Shown piece by piece: positions 48,501 to 61,299 of a stretch of 64,000 nt of DNA (positions are counted from its first letter, which is position 1; every line of letters starts with the position of its first letter). This DNA comes from Pontederia crassipes (taxonomy: Eukaryota; Streptophyta; Magnoliopsida; Commelinales; Pontederiaceae): the NCBI GenBank assembly GCA_030549335.1, contig CM060196.1, forward strand, positions 25,254,501 to 25,318,500, given 5' to 3'. The notes under the pieces are model-generated. The model did no database searches and was not told the DNA's origin. It saw only the letters and a program-made list of their open reading frames with translations. Both the position numbers and the translations under genes were made by a program.

Positions 48501-49122
48501 GTTCTTATCTCTTGCTGTTGTCATGCTTTGGCACAAGATCCGTGGCAAGTGGAAAACAGCGGAAGCTTTTCATGTCAAGCCTCCCCCTAGTAAGAATGCT
48601 GTTGAGCAACTATTAATATTGCAGGATGCCATCTCTCGACTGGAAACTGCTGTCCAGGCAGGGAATATTATACTTCTTAAACTACGAGCCCTTTTATTTG
48701 CAGCAATCCCAAAGGTTTACTTTTCTACATCTCCATAACCCAATTTTTTTGCAGTAATTTATTGTCTTCAATATGAATTATTTGTGGAAATATAGTCCTT
48801 GAATCAAGGTTCCAGACAACAAATCATTTTAGCCCCTCAAAGACATGGACTTTTAATCGGGTAAATTGACATGTTTATACCAAGCTGCTGGAAGACCGTC
48901 AGAGCAAAGTTTGGAAGCTAAATATGAATGTGAAACTCTTGTTAGATGTCATTTATCAAACTAGTCATCATCATATAATATTGCTTTTTTGAATAAAACT
49001 TTTGCTCTTTGAGCTCATTTCTTTTACCATTACTTAGGGGAAAAGTTGAATAAATGAAAATCTCACATGTACTGATGAACAGACAGACATCTTTTGTTTC
49101 ACATTAGCTGTGTCATTAACTG

Positions 49123-49206
49123 TTGGACTTCTATATTTCAGGCTTGCGGACTTTTGTAGTTCCACTCTAGTGGCCATTAGCCATTGGACTTCTATATTTC
49201 AGGCTT
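49123..49206 (+). repeat. Duplicated splice-acceptor segment before last DUF639 exon
   Basis: A 23-bp direct repeat (ttggacttctatatttcagg plus ctt) occurs at 49,123-49,145 and 49,184-49,206, so two ATTTCAG acceptors lie 61 bp apart. The downstream one gives the family-like exon (ASDNVALTLIML). Use of the upstream one meets a TAG within six codons. Confidence 0.8.
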
Positions 49207-49877
49207 CTGACAATGTTGCTCTTACATTGATCATGTTGGCGACAACAATTGCTCTCTGTCCTTTCAAGTATTTCATTGTATTCTTGTTCGTGGAGGCTTT
49301 CACCAGGGAAATGCCATTAAGAAAAGGCAGCAGCGATAAGTCCTTGAGGAGACTAAAAGAATGGTGGGCTTGTGTTCCTGCAGCTCCTGTTGAGCTTATC
49401 AGATCGCAAGAAAATAAGAAGACGAAATGAACCAGTCTTCTAATACCAGTCATCTTAACGCAATGTATGATCTTTCTCTGGTAAATTTTCTGTGATCAAC
49501 ATGACAGCCTTCCTTTCTGTCTACCCATTTCTAAGCATATGCATTGCAATGATCCTGTCGAAGAACATTGAAGCATTTTGACCCATGAAAGAATGTCCAA
49601 AATCAGCAGTCGAATACAAAACTCTTGAGCTATTCTTTAGGAACCTGTCAATTAAATTCAGCCAATCTCATGTCCAACTCAAGTTTTCAAATACCATCAA
49701 GTGCACTACGACCTTTATCGGTCTTACAATTTTAGGATCTAGCTAGTTTTTTATATGTATGTAGTAGCACCAGCTTTATCATTATCATATTTGAACTTTG
49801 TGAAAGTTGTACAAAATGATGATTAATTCAAAATGATGACCGATGTGCAATTTTGAGAAAACAACAACAACAACAAC

Positions 49878-50073
<196 letters not shown>

Positions 50074-50089
<16 letters not shown>

Positions 50090-50662
50090 AATTTTCAATA
50101 TTAACTAATATAGTCATGCAATTTTATTTTGTAATATTATGGTCATCAAATTTCAGAAACGTTTCAGTTGCGATCATCGCAACGGGTTATCACCCGAGGA
50201 TGATTGATGTGGTGTTACGCGTTGAGTGGATGCTTGTGCGGCACCACACAAATATTTTTTTCTTTTCGCGCCAGATTTTAAAAACTAAAATGCCAAGTCA
50301 ACATTTTTTTCTTTCCACTCAATTTTATTTTATACGGCTATGGTCTTTCAACTTTTTAAAATTTTCAAACATTATTATTCATCTTTTTAAAATTTCAATG
50401 ACGATAATCATTAATAGTTTAAAATAAAAATATAACAAAATAATAACTAAGGGCACTTGGGCCACCCGATACAATTGGGGCATGACCTAGTTGGGTCGGG
50501 TTGCCTAATTTTTTTATGTATATTAAATATAATATTATAATAATTAATAATGATTAAATTAGAATAAAAAATTAGAAAAAAAATAAAATATTCATTCATT
50601 ATTGTCCTAGAATTTAGATTAATAAAATATTTTAACATATGATATTATGATTATCATATTTG
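50074..50662. repeat. Tandem-duplicated unit, copy 1
   Basis: About 590 bp beginning ttattgaatagaatataatt and ending near tatcatatttg. It matches copy 2 (51,036-51,673) along its length, including ACGCGTTGAGTGGATGCTTGTG and TGGGGCATGACCTAGTTGGG segments, with scattered point differences. No coding potential. Confidence 0.85.
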
Positions 50663-51035
<373 letters not shown>

Positions 51036-51673
51036 TTATTGAATAGAATATAATTTTCAATATTAACTAATATAGTCATGCAATTTTATTTTGTAATATC
51101 ATGGTCATCGAACTTTAAAAACGTTTCAATTGCGATCATTGCAACGAGTCATCACCCGGGGATGATTGACGTGGCGTTACGCGTTGAGTGGATGCTTGTG
51201 TGGCACCACACAAATATTTTTTTTTCTTTCCTCGCCAGATTTTAAAAACTAAAATACCAAGTCAACATTTTTTTTCTTTCCACTCAATTTTATTTTATAT
51301 GACTATGGTCTTTCAACTTTTTAAAATTTTCAAACATTATTATTCAACTTTTTAGAATTTCAATCGCAGTCATCATTAAAAGTTTAAAATAAAAATATAA
51401 CAAAAGTTAAAAACTAAGGGCATTTGGGCCACTCGATACAATTGGGGCATGACCTAGTTGGGTCGAGTTGCCTATTTTTTTAATGTAAATATAATATATT
51501 AGGGAAATAAAAAAAGTAATTTTTTATGTGTATTAAATATAATATTATAATAATTAATAATTATTATTAGGGAAATAAAAAATTAGAAAAAGATAAAATA
51601 TTCATTATACATTTTTCCCTAGAATTTAGACTAATAAAATATTTTAACATATGATATTATGATATCATATTTG
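51036..51673. repeat. Tandem-duplicated unit, copy 2
   Basis: Begins ttattgaatagaatataatt like copy 1 and carries a short extra segment near 51,485-51,535. Together with the microsatellites, the pair forms a unit-microsatellite-unit array. Confidence 0.85.
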
Positions 51674-52086
51674 AAAGATATAATAATAAAAAAAGGGCAC
51701 CACTAGGCGGATCGGACTAGATGGACCAGCTTCCTCCTCCCGGGAAGTGATTGGATTAGCGGGAGGCACACATGAAGTCGAGAGGGGTTTAGTATTTATT
51801 TCACAATCTCAAAATGACCTAGCGGATTTAAGGAGGTTGAGGAATTTTGTGGAAACACAATAATACCGCCTTGTGGACGGACAAGGAACTGCACTGGACC
51901 CCGTTTACCCTTAGCTTGCCTTGCACATGCACCACTCTTGTCTACCCCTCCCTACTTTCACTTCCTGGCTTGCTTTTTTTTTTACCAAGCACTCGAAAGT
52001 TGGAGTGCGTTCACATGCGGCCTGAGTCATAGCTCTATACTCAGCTTTCGCGCTTGACCAGGGCACACCTTAATTAAAGTATTATC
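51674..52086. other. Short intergenic stretch
   Basis: Between the duplicated unit and the inverted LTR. A moderately GC-rich patch (51,700-52,070) has no recognised gene or element ends. Confidence 0.4.
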
Positions 52087-54540
52087 TGTAACGCCCCCAA
52101 AGTCAGCCCTCCTGCCACGTCAGCAATCAGATTGACCAAGGGAGCGCTACACTACGTACTGCCTTCTTGAGCCGACAGATTGACCAAGAAAATGCTACAC
52201 TACCTATTGCTTCCTTGACTTTGACCAGTTAACAAATGATACACGTGGCAATGGAAATAATAGGGAAACAATAGAAAGAAATGATTTGCGGAAGAAATAT
52301 CATTGGAAAGCTAAAGGATGTCACCTATAACGAAATCATTCATGAAAAGGGGGATTCACATATTTCCATTGGATCAAGCAAATAGTCATATATGTGAGGT
52401 TAAAGAGGGAAATTCCAATATCTTTTGAATACAAGATCTAATAATTCAAATGAAGAAATTAAAAGTGCGAAATACTGTAGCGTTGGATGAGTCATGTGCG
52501 ACGATCCCTGAGCTCTGCGATATCCATCTCCTCCATAAACAGGGTTTTCACCTGCAAAATCCCAATACAGAGCATAGAATACCCGTGAGCGAAACGCTCA
52601 GTACACATATATACATAGTCGATAAAATGATAATCTGATGAAGGTCAATAATAAAGAAGGAGAATCAACAGAACCCTTATTTTGTTCACTAGTCTCAATA
52701 CCTTGATCTCTGGGGGCTATGAACAATACATGTTCATATCTATGCTTTGTTATTTACTTTAACAATACCTTGATTTCAGTGGGCCATGGACATTTCTTGC
52801 CCATGTCTATGCTTTGTTCAATACTATATCGATGCCTTACTCAGTACTCTGCTCTATTATACAATACCATACCTTGCTTGCTCTGCACTATATCATTCAT
52901 GATCTGTGCTATACACTGTTATACATTACCATGCTTTGTTTTACTCTGTGTGACACTACATCTTTTACATTACTATGCGGTCCTTGAAGTTCATTGTCCT
53001 ATGCGAACTCGACTTTATTAGGTTGGAAAGCCAGAGGTGCCTCTATATTTTTATGAAGCTAGAATTCCCATGAAAGGGAAGGCGTATGCTAAGGCACACC
53101 CTTTTTGAAATACAGATGAAAGAGGACCTGTACCCCAAGAACAATGGTCGTTGCGAATCCGTAGGTTCACTGTCTCCTCAACTGAGATATCTGTCTCTCT
53201 TGCACTATACTCTGTAATTCATATATTTCCCCCGTGGGGGAAGCGTGCGTCAATACATCACCCTTATTTGAAGCACATGGGGAAAGGGCCTGTGGTCCAA
53301 GAGAAGTATCGTTATGACCAGTAAGTACACTATCTCCTCAATGCAGCTACCTGCCCCTTCTCTGTCTCTGTAATACCATCACAGTGGGGCTATTACTACC
53401 CACCCCGTGACGTTGGCCGTGGTGGGGCTATTAATACCCACATGTTATCTTCTATACTCTGTACTCTAGGCGGCACATGGCTATCCCGTTATTTCATCTT
53501 TACTTTACTTATCTTTTTTAACATTCGTGGGGTTTAGAATCATAGATCAGAGAAGGGATAAAATCGAATCCCCTTTCTGTGGAAGGAAAGCCCATTACAT
53601 GTCTTACCATATTGGGCATGGCCTCGAGTGGGCTTGTCAAGGTTTGGACCTAATTATAGAGGTTTCAGCCACTCAAGGGCATTTGCGTCTTTTATATCAG
53701 GACTCGACTTCTCTGGACCGGTCGACCATTCCTAGTGGGCTGGTCGACCGATATCGTTGGTCCGGTCGACCATCCCAATCGGATCGGTCGACTGCTCTGT
53801 GTCGCATCGGTTGGCCGTTCACTGGAAATCGATCGACGGATCGATGTCGCGCATCGGTGCCTCGTAGGATCGGTCAGCCATCCTACTGAGATCGGTCGAC
53901 CGTCTGTGTGCGTAAGGCCTCGACGGGCTCTTGTCAGATTGGGCGATCGATCGTGTGGGATCGGTCGACTGGCAATCTGGTCGACAGTTCTCGACGGACT
54001 CTTGTCGGATCGGTCGATCGATCTCATGGGATCGATCGACTGGCAATCCGATCGACATGGTTCTCGACGGATCGGTCGATCGATATTACAGAATCGATCG
54101 ACCAATTCAGCGGACGAAACAGGGCCGCTGGTCGACTTTTCCATTTTTAATCGGCTTTCGGTCATCGAATTTTGATGATTTCAATACGAAAAACATTACT
54201 AAGCATCTCCAGGTCATAATGGAATCGTCTTATGCATCAATTGATCTACATTTTATCATCTAGGGGATTTATGAGTCTAAGGTACCTTTTTACGAAAGTT
54301 TTTCGATCGTCGGTGGCCTGAGCATTGCTTCTGCGCTTCTGATCGTCCCTGTCCGACGAGAGAGCGCAGCCGATCCTCGTGTGAGTCGATGCGTGTTGAA
54401 GGATCGTCGGCTGCCGGGTCGTTCGTGCCTTGCGTCACTTACTCGTGGTCGTCGATCGTCATCCGCCTGCTCATCGAAGAGAGAGAGAGAGAGAGGAAGA
54501 GCAGAGAGAAAGTTGGGGGACTAGTTGGAAATCGACTCAA
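52087..54540 (-). mobile_element. Inverted, related LTR (solo or truncated)
   Basis: Starts TGTAACGCCCCCAAAG, the complement of the 3' end of the Ty3/gypsy LTRs at 36 and 43.8 kb, and continues colinear with them in reverse: cacctgcaaaatccca (52,550-52,565), the bggtagctAACTGAGGAG-type units near 53,150-53,360, the GTCGAC array and the ctaaggtacc segment (54,277-54,286). No gag or pol is attached. The far end is uncertain: I do not see the expected ...GTTACA, so 54,540 is an estimate and it could reach about 54,820. Confidence 0.75.
53710..54140. repeat. GGTCGACC palindrome array in inverted LTR
   Basis: Eight exact GTCGAC cores plus several GATCGAT or GGTCAGCC variants. It sits at the same relative place as the arrays in the two other LTRs, yet the sequence between the motifs has diverged strongly. 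Confidence 0.82.
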
Positions 54541-55924
54541 AGTTGGGGGACCCCGATTCGTATGATGAATTAGGAGTACTTAAGTTATTGATCTCTCCAA
54601 TATGAATAAATTAAACTATCTTAATTTTCGACAAAATGGAGAATCGCATAAGACGAGTCAATTCTCAGTTTAACAAAAGACTCAAACACATTAATATATA
54701 TATTTCTTATGCTATTATTCACCCACAATACTAGACAGAATAATAGACCGCATTCGACACAAACGACGAGTTATCAAACACGCATTATATATGCCTCAAC
54801 TTAAAAGCAAAAGATCAATTATCAGAGCAATAATAATTCCTAAAACTAATCACTCCTCTTTTTGGTTTGTAATATAATATCAGAAATTAAATCAATCATG
54901 AAAAGACAATGAACTCATCATGTATAATCAAAAGAAATTGAAAAGTTCACTTAACTAAACTAATAATAGGGTTTAAACAATTTTCCCTTTAAAGTGAAAT
55001 ATATCTCTGTTTCAACAAAGATAAACAACGAAAAACTAGATAAAAGAACATCCAAATAAAAGATAGAAGAACAACTCATAACTTTCCAGACCTCTGGACT
55101 GTTGCACAGCATAATAGACAAGTTGCTACGCGATCTTTTCCTTCAGTTGACCTTCAAGCTTTGAAATTCCTTCTTTGCAATAATGCATGACTTCCAGGTC
55201 TCAAGCACCACTCCCATGTCTCAAGAACCACATTTTTGTAGAGTTTCGATTTACTTGGGAGTCTTTTCATGTCAAAACAAAGAAAATTCAGATTATACTT
55301 CAATTGAACTTTAAAATCATCCAAAGCTTCTCTACATACATGTGTAAATTATGTTTTCTAATGGTCTCTACAGATTATGATAAAGTTTGGAATCAATCTG
55401 CACTTGAAAGTTTTAAGAAAAGTCAAAGAAATATCAAAATCAGCCTTTCTAACACTTCATAACAGTTTTGTAACGGTCTAAATATGATTTTTCACAACCC
55501 ATAAAATGGATTTCATGGCTCTTACAATGTTCAAATCAGAATGAAAGTTAAATTTTAATGGCCAGTAACATCTTGGTCATGACCTATAAATTGGGCAAGG
55601 TTTTAGCACAATTTTAAGTATTTAACGAGTCGTTACAGTCTTGTAACGACCTCCCTATTACAACCGTTATGGCTCTATCATGGCCCGTTATATTCATTCC
55701 AGCATTAGTAGCCTTCATTAATTTGTGATTTCTGGCTCCATTTTAACTTTGATTTGAGTGTCATTTTCTTCAACGATTTTGTGAGTCTTTGCTCTTGCTT
55801 TTTTTTGCAATAAAACACAGAACTTGAGTAGATTTTTTTATAAAATTAAAATAAAGAAGGTCATAAAATGATATATGATATATGAAAATGAATCAAAACC
55901 CTTTGTGCGTCGCCGACATAGTTG
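54541..55924. other. AT-rich intergenic DNA
   Basis: No gene seen. Around 55,465-55,690 repeated GTAACGG/CGTTACA-like words hint at another decayed LTR, but no boundaries can be given. Confidence 0.4.
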
Positions 55925-56640
55925 AAAGGCTAGGAGAAACAATTGACGACAGGGGAGGAGGTGGTTGAATTTGGCGAAGAGGTCATCGATGAGACGGGAA
56001 GCGAATAAGGAGGGGATGGGGGCGAAGTGGGAGGAAGGACAGACGGCGATAGCGAAGGAGTCATAGGAGATGGGGGTGAATGAATCACAAGAGGTGGCGG
56101 GGGCTCAACAGAGGGATGGGACCGAGGGAGAGGCGACTGTGTTGAGAACATCAAGCTCGACGGGGCAACAAAGCGGACATGGTGACTTTTTGATGCAACT
56201 AAGCAGCAATGATACTGTCGGTGGGAAATAAAGGTCTTGGGGTGGCCTTCTGCGCGTTGTCAAATGCGGTGGGAAGGGGGTGATGCCCTCCTTTGCACGA
56301 GGGGTCATCACCCCCTATTCGCCTGCCAGCGATGAGCACAAAAAGGGGGGTGATGCCCCGACATTTCATGTCTACAGTGACACACAGAGGGGGCATCGCC
56401 CCCCACCCCCCCACCCATCAATCCCTCTTCCTTTTCGTGCTCATCGTCGATGAATGGTACGAAGGAGGGGGCAATGCCTCCTCTCCACATGTGTATGCCG
56501 AGGACGTGCCACGCCCCTCCCCCTCTCCTCTCCTCTCTGGCACTAGAAAGGAAAGGGGATGGGCACAACCACCCTTTCCCCCTCTCCCTCCGGTCGCCTT
56601 AGCGCCAACTGGAGGCGGCGATCGAAGGGAGATGGAGTTT
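55925..56640. other. GC-rich low-complexity block
   Basis: About 700 bp rich in GGGGTGATGCC and GGCATCGCCCC words, which pair as short inverted repeats (for example 56,275-56,315 and 56,340-56,405), abruptly bounded by AT-rich DNA. Overlapping frames on both strands suggest composition, not coding. It may be the body of a non-autonomous transposon; I found no terminal repeats. Confidence 0.45.
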
Positions 56641-59600
56641 TTATATTTTTTTAATATTTATGTACTTTTTAGTTTAAAATAAAATGCCACATTAGTGAAA
56701 TGATAAAAAAGTTGGTTGATTACAAAGTGAAGTTGGAAGATAGCGATGAGAAGTGTTAAAGTTGGTAGGTTTTTAGTCAAATTTAGTTCTTAAAAAATTG
56801 ACAAACTTTAACAATGATGTAAAAAAAAACAAAATTGAGGTCATTACCACAATGAATGGAAGTAAAGAATAAAAGGATGGTCCCACACTAGCTACATCTA
56901 ATGAAATCTTTTGGTTATGTTTAATGACAGACGATGAGTTAGCCTCTTTCTTATTATTCTAGTAGTGATGATAATAATGATGTTAAATTTAATTTAGATT
57001 CAAAAATATATTTCTAAAAAGATGAAAGAATTATTGGTGAATGACTTTCATGCTGTGAAAAGTTTTTTTGAATATGCTTAATACAAATGATAGTTTCAAA
57101 AAAAAAAAAAAATATTCATTGAGACTTCCTGTGCATATTGTGACTCATTTGGCATATGATAGTGCAAGTTTGAATACTTCATTTGAATATTTGAATGAAA
57201 TTAATGATGTTTGTGAAAATGAAATTATGAGAAAAAAATTTAACTCTCCTTTTCAACTATTATTGAAACTTATGAATATTTGAAAATGGGAAATTAAATT
57301 TTGATTATATTGCCAAATGAGTCACAAAAGAGAAATGATTCCTTGCAAAAGTTATTGTATAAACCTCTAACAATCCCAACTTCAATACAAAGAGGGAATT
57401 TTAATCAAATCCTATGATAATTTTTTTTAAAAATACGAAAAATCAAAGAAGTTTAATTAAGTTAGAAGTCCTAAAGTTAATTAAACTTATGATTGTGAGT
57501 TTTAATCAAACTAGAACTCTATCTTAAGAGAATCGATTCTTATTTAACCAACAACCTTCTCTTAGCTTCTCTTTTTTAAAAGAGAATTGATTAGGGATAA
57601 AAATTAGAATTCAAGTTCTAGCATTTTGAATCCCTCTAGACTATTGATCATAAGGATTTTAGTAAATAATTAAATCATAAATGCTTTACTTCATCTTTAA
57701 ATTCATGGTCATTTAGATTTTTTTAATTGCAAGTTGATCTAAGATGTCGCGAGTGAAATGATATTCTTATTTCTAAGAGACGATCCATTCCTTGTAATTC
57801 TCTTGAATTAATCTTAATTAAATATTTTCCTAATAAAAAGACATGAAAATGATTGATTAGATTGTCGATCTAATGATCTAATGAAACATAATCTCATGAA
57901 CAGGAATCACAACAAGCATCTAAGATTTATAAATATCATCCCTATAATCAAACCCTAGGCTTCATCAAATCCTAGAGAAAGAGGTTTAGCTAAGCATAGC
58001 GAAAGAAACCATCGTCAAAACATGTGATTGCATTAAAATATAATGAAATTAAGTATAGGAAAAGTACACAAATGCAATGACAACTAATTATTCATCAAAG
58101 TCATCTTGATCCTTTAAAACACAATGTTGAACCCCTAAAATCGTCCCCAAAATCTCTTTTTTATAGCCCCATCAAATTAGGGTTATAATAATGCCCAAAA
58201 TACGGAAGAAAATAGCCAAATATGATTAAACAAAGAAAATACGCCCACAATCAGGGTGCTATGATTTGCCAATATTTTTTTCAATGTGCGATATGATCTA
58301 GACAATGCCAATAATGTCGAAAGAATTTCAATATGGACAGATCGTTTTTTCTTGTGCGAGATGAATATTGTTTCAATGTGATTAATATGACATGAAGCTC
58401 TTCAATACGCTCTGCCCGTATTTCCTAGTGCAAGCACAATATGGCCTGGTCCACTCCAATATCGGCCAGGACTGAAAAATATAGCATGACCATATTTGTT
58501 GGATTTCTAGTGACTTTTTTCCCTTTTCATCGTAACTTGTTCATGAAATGAAATATGTAAAGAAATGGTGTAGATTCCGAAGTCTTTGACATAAATGATG
58601 AAATGTCATGAAATATAACTCTGAAGATGTGCATTCTTTACATACACCAAAATCTATTTAATAAATATTATTTATTATAATTTTTCATACAATTCGGACC
58701 ATGATGATTTCTTATATAATGTTTGAAAAATTATTTTTTAACCTCTCCCATGTACCATTTAGGACCAAATCCCTTACATTTAGAATCAATCATCATTGCT
58801 AAAATTCTTATGAAGAATAAATTATATAATATTCTAAATATTTTGATTCCATAAAATAAGTTATTTTAAAAAATCATTTAATAATTCAATTGATTAATTA
58901 TTAAAGTGAAGTTGGAGAGTACATGGTAGATTATTCTAGTAGCATTGTAGAAGAATTGTAACAATTTCATAATTGTGTTAGCGTTCTAATCAGTAATTCA
59001 AACTCATGAGCATTGCATCACTATCAAAATATAATCATCGAGTTCATTTTTAAATGACATGCATAATTTAAGCGTATCATAAGTACTATTTCATCTTATA
59101 GACGCATATGCTCAATTTTCTATACGCAATATTATAATGATGACAAATTTCTTTAAATTATCATCTCCTATATCCGGAGTGATATAAAATTTTAATTACT
59201 ACTCTCAAAATTTCAAGTACTATAAAAATCACTTTTAATTATTTTTTACATTAAAAATTAATAATATTACATGCACATTTTTGTTGGAAAAGAAGTCCAT
59301 TTAAAGGAAGATTCAATCTCTGAATTAAAAAATGTGTAGCAGAATTATTATCAAGAGTAAGACATAAAAATTTTATCTTTAAGATCATATTCATCAATTA
59401 CTTTTTTTTATAATATTTGTAATTTACAAATAATTATGATGATGTTTAATTTTTTTAATATGCAGTAATTTACTTTTGAACTACCCAATTTGTATCAATC
59501 CAATGTATGATGACACAAAAAAACCACCACCATTTAAAAAGTCCATATATCACTAACCAAAATAAAAATGTATTTAGAATTAAAAAACAATTAATTTAAT

Positions 59601-60640
59601 ATTTTTTATATATTTTAATTGAATTTTATTTAATAGATTTTCTATTAACATCTTTAAAAGTTGCTTGTATGTAATTTTATTGATAATATAAGAATGTTTG
59701 ATTTTCAGCAAATATATATAGAATTTATGCATGTGTAACATATTTTGTTTAATGCATATGTTCTTGATTATAAGCAAATAAAAAGCTTGCAATAATGCCA
59801 TGGTCAGGTGCACTACTTGAGTTTTTGTGATAATTGACCTACTAGAAATTATTTTTCTAATTTTTATATGATGTCATTTTAAGTGTCATTTTAAATTATT
59901 TGTTCTCAAAGAAAAGGAGACAACATAGTTAACTTTGAAAATTTTACAAATAGATCTATCTTTTTGGATCATTCTATACCTTTTTCAAAATAATTTCAAA
60001 CTTCATTTGTTTTTCTTTTCTTAGCTATTACCTCACCTTGTGTGGGAGCATATGAACCTCATGGGCAATTTCCATGGAGGCTAAGAACTTGAAGGAACAT
60101 TAAGATTAGAAACGAGAGAATAATTAACATTGGTAGTTGAAATAATTGGACATGTCATAGCTTCCACACTTCAAGATTATTCATCAACATGTGTTGATAT
60201 AGAATTAGAATCACCATCACTACTAGTAACATATGGTGTACCATATAAATATGTTGGTGGTACATAAGGTGAAAAAATCATAACATTCATCATGTATATT
60301 AAATGGATATGTTGTTATAGTAAAAATAATAATTCCAATCCAAATGTGATTACAAGTTTTAGAATAAATATAATATTATATATAAAAGAAGTATTTTAAG
60401 TTCTAAAAAACAAATATTTATTAATTAACAGTTAAAATATTAAATAGTTAACACTTAACACAAATATATAATAAATATATTTATAATAATAGAGTAATAG
60501 ACTATCATATAATAATATATAATAAATATATTGATAATGAGTCAATAAGATAATAGAGTGATAAACTATTAGATAAGTATATTTATAAAAAATTTTAAAT
60601 GATTGATAAACTTAAAATGTTGAGAATGACTAAATGAGCA
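56641..60640. other. AT-rich intergenic DNA, possible LTR relic
   Basis: No gene seen. 57,540-58,640 has the texture of a decayed retrotransposon LTR (CCTAGGCTTCATCAAATCC, a promoter-like stretch and a later poly(A)-like region), but ends and TSD are not visible. The remainder is simple AT-rich sequence. Confidence 0.35.
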
Positions 60641-60644
60641 GACG

Positions 60645-60664
60645 AGAGAGAGAGAGAGAGAGAG
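60645..60664. repeat. (GA)n microsatellite
   Basis: Ten GA units passing into a GGGA-rich purine tract (to about 60,720). The 138-codon frame that follows (60,766-61,182) has Asn/Asp/Met-rich low-complexity sequence and no family resemblance, so I do not call it a gene. Confidence 0.85.
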
Positions 60665-61299
60665 GGAGGGAGGAGGCTGGAAGGGGACCAAGGGAGAGAG
60701 CCAGAGAGGAGAGGTCAAGCTTCAAGAGGACGGAGACGTTCAGTGAGAAGTTGAACTTGTGAATTGTGATGAAAGAATTGACGGATCAGCCGGTGACCTT
60801 GCGGTTGATCCTAGCATCCAGGTTCAACATGGAAGGAGATCGAATTGTTGATGGAAGGGGAACAACGGCGAGAGGGGAGCTACCGCATGGAATCCCAATG
60901 AGAGGCATGATAGGGAAAGGCTTATGCCCATGGCAAATCGATCAAACAAACTCAAACGAAATCAAAGACAAAAACAACAAGAACAGTCGACGAGAAGTCA
61001 ACACTATAGATCGGAACAACAACATGCACAATGATGACAACAATGGCAACAACACAATGTGGATGAAGTCGATGACAACAATGAACGAGGCCAAGCTTCC
61101 ATCAAAGGCCACAGAGAGCTCGATGACGGCCTCAATGGTGGAGCAAAGGAACCTTAGGTCTATGATTAGGCACAACTTCTGAGAGATACAAAGAGGCAAA
61201 AGACCAAAGGCAGAAAAGTAGAGAGAGGAGGAAAGACGATGATCGACTAATACGGTCACATGGAAGAGACTTGTGAAGTGATGAAATGAATCTCCATGA

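Larger units (their letters stand above)
44729..49430 (+). pseudogene. DUF639-family gene, At1g71240-like, frame-broken
   Basis: DUF639 proteins are plant proteins of unknown function. Nine exons fit: 44,729-44,964; 45,393-45,667; 45,751-45,920; 46,388-46,530; 46,611-46,788; 46,898-47,488; 48,132-48,244; 48,421-48,714; 49,203-49,430. Family words include NSVVSRC, HALYFEPLRVGSYDKAVKYDL, VEPVFFEFPEFKG and RDYWLSIILEAL, with hydrophobic segments near the C-terminus (TLFLIFNLYLFYRGW; MLATTIALCPFKYFIVFLF). Three lesions are visible. (a) Near 45,564 the conserved segment after DKDFRRL is missing and the frame shifts. (b) Near 47,107 the frame shifts just before NLAENLPKGD. (c) A 50-bp gain in exon 8 (RTE tail plus TSD) shifts it again. 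Splice sites remain good, suggesting recent loss. Lesions (a) and (b) could be assembly errors; (c) is a real insertion. Confidence 0.85.

Noticed and set aside
52081-54822. 6-bp attatc repeats as a TSD for the inverted LTR (52,081-52,086 and about 54,817)
   Set aside because: Gypsy elements make 5-bp TSDs, the sequence before the second copy does not resemble the LTR start TGTAAC, and the region is AT-rich, so the match is probably chance.
56293-56682. 129-codon frame in the GC-rich block
   Set aside because: Pro/Gly-rich and mirrored by antisense frames; it reflects GGGG/CCCC words, not a protein family.
60766-61182. 138-codon frame rich in Asn, Asp and Met
   Set aside because: Repetitive CAACAA/GATGAC composition, no recognisable domain, and an equally long antisense frame.
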